DNA from: Sympetrum striolatum
Taxonomy: Eukaryota; Arthropoda; Insecta; Odonata; Libellulidae
Assembly: GCA_947579665.1 (NCBI GenBank)
Contig: CANPUZ010000051.1
Location: 248,001 to 312,000, forward strand
Reading direction: 5' to 3'
Length of the DNA stretch: 64,000 nt
This document shows positions 60,979-64,000 of this stretch, one piece after another. The notes beneath the pieces were generated by a model that was given only the letters and a program-made list of their open reading frames with translations, did not search any database and had not been told where the DNA came from. The number at the start of each line of letters is the position of its first letter. Within the stretch, counting starts at the first letter, position 1. The position numbers and the translations under genes are program-made.

Positions 60979-61254
60979 CTGCAAAATAAACAAATGAAGG
61001 AGTTAAGAAACAAAAGATGCGTTATTAAAAAAAACATTTTAAAAAACATTGATTACGAATGATGTAGAGAAATTCCCTGTCGAAAAAGACGTAATTGAAA
61101 TTCAATTTAGTTACTGAAAATGTAAATAATCACGACACGATATCGGATCGTTCCTTAGAAATATGTCAATTTAAATGCATTTTAACTCTATCGATAAATA
61201 AATGTGCGCACACTTGAATTTCGATATTGTTTACATTTCTCATGAGCCTATCTT

Positions 61255-61725
61255 TCCCAAATATTCGTACTAGAGCTCAACAGTATCGCCTTCGTTGTTA
61301 GGGAATTGTTTACGCACACGAAATCACACAAATGTCTCATCTTTTTTGTCCGCTATTCCCGCAAATTCGAATCGAAAGTAATATTCCACGACCAAAATAA
61401 GATTTTCTGTTTAATTCCCTTTCTTTTGGTGTTAATTTAGATTTCGTACGACCATTATTTCTGATTTAATTCCGCAAAAGAAAAAATGTCTGCAATCGAT
61501 AAAAACGAACTTTGCGTGCATTTCTTATGAGAGAGACGATTTGAGTCGTCCGTAGTCGAACCAAGGATACTCTAGAAAAACTAAATATTAATATGTAATG
61601 CTCCATTAGACATATAACGACTCCCAGATAATTAATAACCCTATTCTATGTCGGAAAGTGCATGAAATAAATGTTCTAAAATTTCTCCTAATGTATTAAG
61701 GGAGCTATCGGATGCATACATATAT
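61255..61725 (+). repeat. Family B SINE-like copy
   Basis: CCTTCGTTGTTAGGGAATTG, AAAATGTCTGCAATCGATAA, GAGTCGTCCGTAGTCGAACC and the GGATGCATACATATATAC tail. Confidence 0.75.
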
Positions 61726-62159
61726 ACTTATGATGGTTGTTATGAAACATAGTTCTGTTTGGATGAGACCACGTTGAGTCTCCACCTTTATGATGCCCGT
61801 GGAGTGCTCCCATAAGCATTACATCAATCTTCGCCGCGTTCCATTTAAATTCCTTCCTCTCTTCGATTTGATGTATGCCCTCAGACAGCCGTTCCTCTTA
61901 AGGGAAATTTATAAGGAATTTCCCCTCTTAATACACTCTACATATCATAAGGGACATCTTACTAACCTAACACTTTACTAATTAAAAGCTTGGTTAGTTG
62001 ATTAAGAGTTTATTTAGTTGATATTAACTGTGATTAGTGAATGACGAGTTAGTTCGGTACAGGAAAATCTCACTGATTTATTTTTTAAAAGCAGTCTAAA
62101 TTAGTAAAGAGAAGAGTACTTCGTGATAAAGCTTCCACGAAATTATGAAATGTCTTTTT

Positions 62160-62450
62160 GTGGAAATAGAAGAAAGTCTATTGGGGAATGTTTTGGGTGA
62201 AGTGTCTTATGTGGAATGCTTCTTTGCGAAAACCTTTGGAAGAAATATCTATCACGGGAAAGATACGGGTAAAATGTCTTGGATGAAAAGTCTTTTTGTG
62301 AAAATCTTTTGAAGAAATGTCTATTGAGAAACGTTTTGCGTTAAACTGTTTTGGGTTAAATATCATTTTATGGAAATCCATGGAAGAAATGTCAATGGAT
62401 AAAATAGTTTTCGGTAAAATGTCTTGGATGAAGTGTCTACGGGTGAAAAA
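62160..62450. repeat. ~72-bp tandem repeat, four units
   Basis: GAAGAAA(G/T)(T/A)(G/)TCTAT-like cores at 62,169, 62,239, 62,311 and 62,383 with AAATGTCTTGGATGAA between. The 120-residue minus-strand ORF with repeated DISSKDFHK and HPRHFT is the translated repeat. Confidence 0.8.
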
Positions 62451-62859
62451 TGTCCACAGGAGACCCATCTTTGGGCGAACAGTCTTTCGAGTGTAACTAC
62501 TACCATGGGCGAAACGTCTAAACAACAATAGAACGGCCATGTTATCCGTCTGTCAGTGCGTTGCTGAGCATTAAACCGTTCGACATTGAGACATTTCTCG
62601 TGTTTGCGTGTTTTTTTAATGTCCGTCGATGAGAATAACGTGTAAGAAATAAATCTCCAAATCCAAAGTTCTTTTGCTGCCTCAGAAAAGGGGGTCGGAT
62701 ATTTACGAGGCGAAAGTGTCGCCGTCTACGTTTAGGACGGGGAACCAACTCAATTAAAGGACTCGAATGGACGAATGACACGCGAAAGTTGGGAAAAGTA
62801 AAAGGTAAGGAAATGTATATAAGAGGGCGGAGGTATTGAAAGTTATCTCTTAAGAAGTA

Positions 62860-63775
62860 ACATTTGCTAAGCGGAGTTATCAATTGCTAAGCGAAGTTAT
62901 CGTTTGCTAGGCGAAGTTATCATTGAAGAAGCGAAATTCTTATTTACTAAGCGGAGTTATCACTTACAACGCGATGTTATCAGTTAATAAGCGAAGTTAT
63001 TGTTTACTTTATCACTTACAAAGCGAAGTTATCAGTTAAGAAGCGAAGTTTCCATATGCTAAGTGAAGTTATCATTTACAAAGCGGAATTATCAGTTACA
63101 GATCGAAGTTATAGCTTAAGAGGCGAGGTTATCAGTTAAGAAGCGAAGTTATCAAATGCTAAGCGGAGTTTTCATTTACTAAGCGGAATGATCTATTAAT
63201 AAGCGAATTAATCGTTTGCTAAGCGGAGTTTTCTCTTAAAATGCGAAGTAACGTTTGCTAAACAATGTTAGCACTTGCGAAGCGAAGTTATTGCTTGCTA
63301 AGCGAAGCTATACCTTGCGAAGGGGAGTTATCACTAGCAAAGTGAAGTCATCGGTAGCTGAGCGGAATTATCTTTTGATAAGCACAAAAATCACTTATTA
63401 AGCGAACCTATCATTTTTTAAGCCGGTTAAATAAGCGACTTCATTGTTTACCGACACTTATAGCGTACTTATTGCGAAGCGAAGTTATCGGTAGCTAAGC
63501 GGAGCTGTCATTTGCTGAGCAAAGCAATCACTTACTCAGCGGACCTGAGATCATATAAATGAGTTTATGATTTACATACAAAGCGTACTTTTCGTTTCCT
63601 GAGCGGAGTTATCACTTACAAAGCAAAACTATGATTTACTAAGCGGACCTATCATCAAATGAGCGAACTCATCGTTAACCGGGCAATGTCACGATTTGCT
63701 GAACGATGTCTTCACCTGCTAAGCCGACTCAACATTCTCTCAGCGGCCTCAACCCGATCTCAAGCGATACAAACT
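62860..63775 (-). repeat. CTNAG satellite array at the right edge
   Basis: About 45 units of AAGCGAAGTTATCATTTGCT type, diverging towards CTCAACATTCTCTCAGCGGC after 63,700. The remaining 220 bases to the window end show nothing recognisable. Confidence 0.9.
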
Positions 63776-64000
63776 GTTTATGAGTTTTTCATCGATGTTT
63801 TTGTTTCCCAAACCGGCCTGTAGGTGGTGTCCGATCCCTTCCTTTCACTACAAGTGAAATGTCGACTAAACTGGTGATTTATGCACTTTTTTAGCGTTCG
63901 AATGAAAAGTGATTGGACATGGACATACCCCTGAAAATAACTCTGAGCATTTTCCTCCCCCCTATACCTGTCAGATGCTCCATAAATCTGAGGATTATTG

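Noticed and set aside
60584..60832. Plus-strand ORF rich in Leu, Cys, Ser that looks like a membrane protein
   Set aside because: It is the in-frame translation of the 20-base satellite (three units equal 20 codons).
62178..62540. A 120-residue minus-strand ORF with repeated DISSKDFHK words
   Set aside because: The protein repeat follows directly from the 72-bp DNA tandem repeat.
3185..63775. Telomere-like repeat (TTAG within GCTTAG)
   Set aside because: The arthropod telomere is TTAGG in pure 5-base tandem; here TTAG occurs once per 20 bases with unrelated text between.
1..64000. Endogenous viral sequence
   Set aside because: No capsid, replicase, integrase or envelope-like reading frame was recognised; the RT relics have non-LTR (LINE) motifs.

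Overview
The window is eukaryotic and AT-rich, most likely from an arthropod (probably an insect) with a repeat-swollen genome. It has no compact gene spacing, no ribosome binding sites and no operons. Instead, short GC-rich exons with GT-AG splice sites sit as islands in long AT-rich introns full of transposon debris and a 20-bp satellite. I cannot place the order from sequence alone.

The only gene I can support fills almost the whole window on the minus strand. It is a MYT1/MYT1L/ST18-type CCHHC zinc-finger transcription factor. I reconstructed 14 coding exons from about 60,978 down to 424 (about 3.3 kb of coding sequence, about 1,100 residues) using splice signals, codon phase and protein motifs. 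Exons 1-4 (60,978-44,510) give a charged N-terminal part with an NLS-like lysine run. Exons 5-7 (34,462-26,994) encode two adjacent C-X4-C-X4-H-X7-H-X5-C fingers. Exons 8-14 (25,026-424) encode the Pro/Gln/Ser-rich and MYT1-domain-like part with its LDLSV and DLSTSSV motifs. Both ends run out of the window: the start codon lies above 60,978, and the C-terminal exons (in this family usually with more fingers) lie below 424. Two places break the reading frame, one inside exon 8 at a short G run and one at the exon 12/13 junction beside a 7-base G run. Both look like homopolymer indels.

The introns hold several layers of repeats. (1) About 25 arrays of a degenerate 20-bp satellite with a CTNAG core (GCTTAG...TGATGAGT or its complement) make up roughly 18% of the window by my rough count, and several end within 100 bases of exons. 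(2) There are SINE-like families, here called A, B, C and D, which carry a tRNA-type B-box (GGTTCGANNCC). (3) Several broken non-LTR retrotransposon 3' ends are present. (4) Two copies of a ~460-bp TIR element and one perfect 77-bp Tc1/mariner-like foldback element are present. (5) Several unrelated local tandem and inverted repeats occur, including a 37-bp perfect inverted repeat in a TGAGGTATAC-rich region.

No complete mobile element, RNA gene, CRISPR array or viral genome was found. The most unusual points are the CTNAG satellite and its closeness to exons, its resemblance to the TIR element, B-box motifs inside three coding exons, and the two frame breaks.
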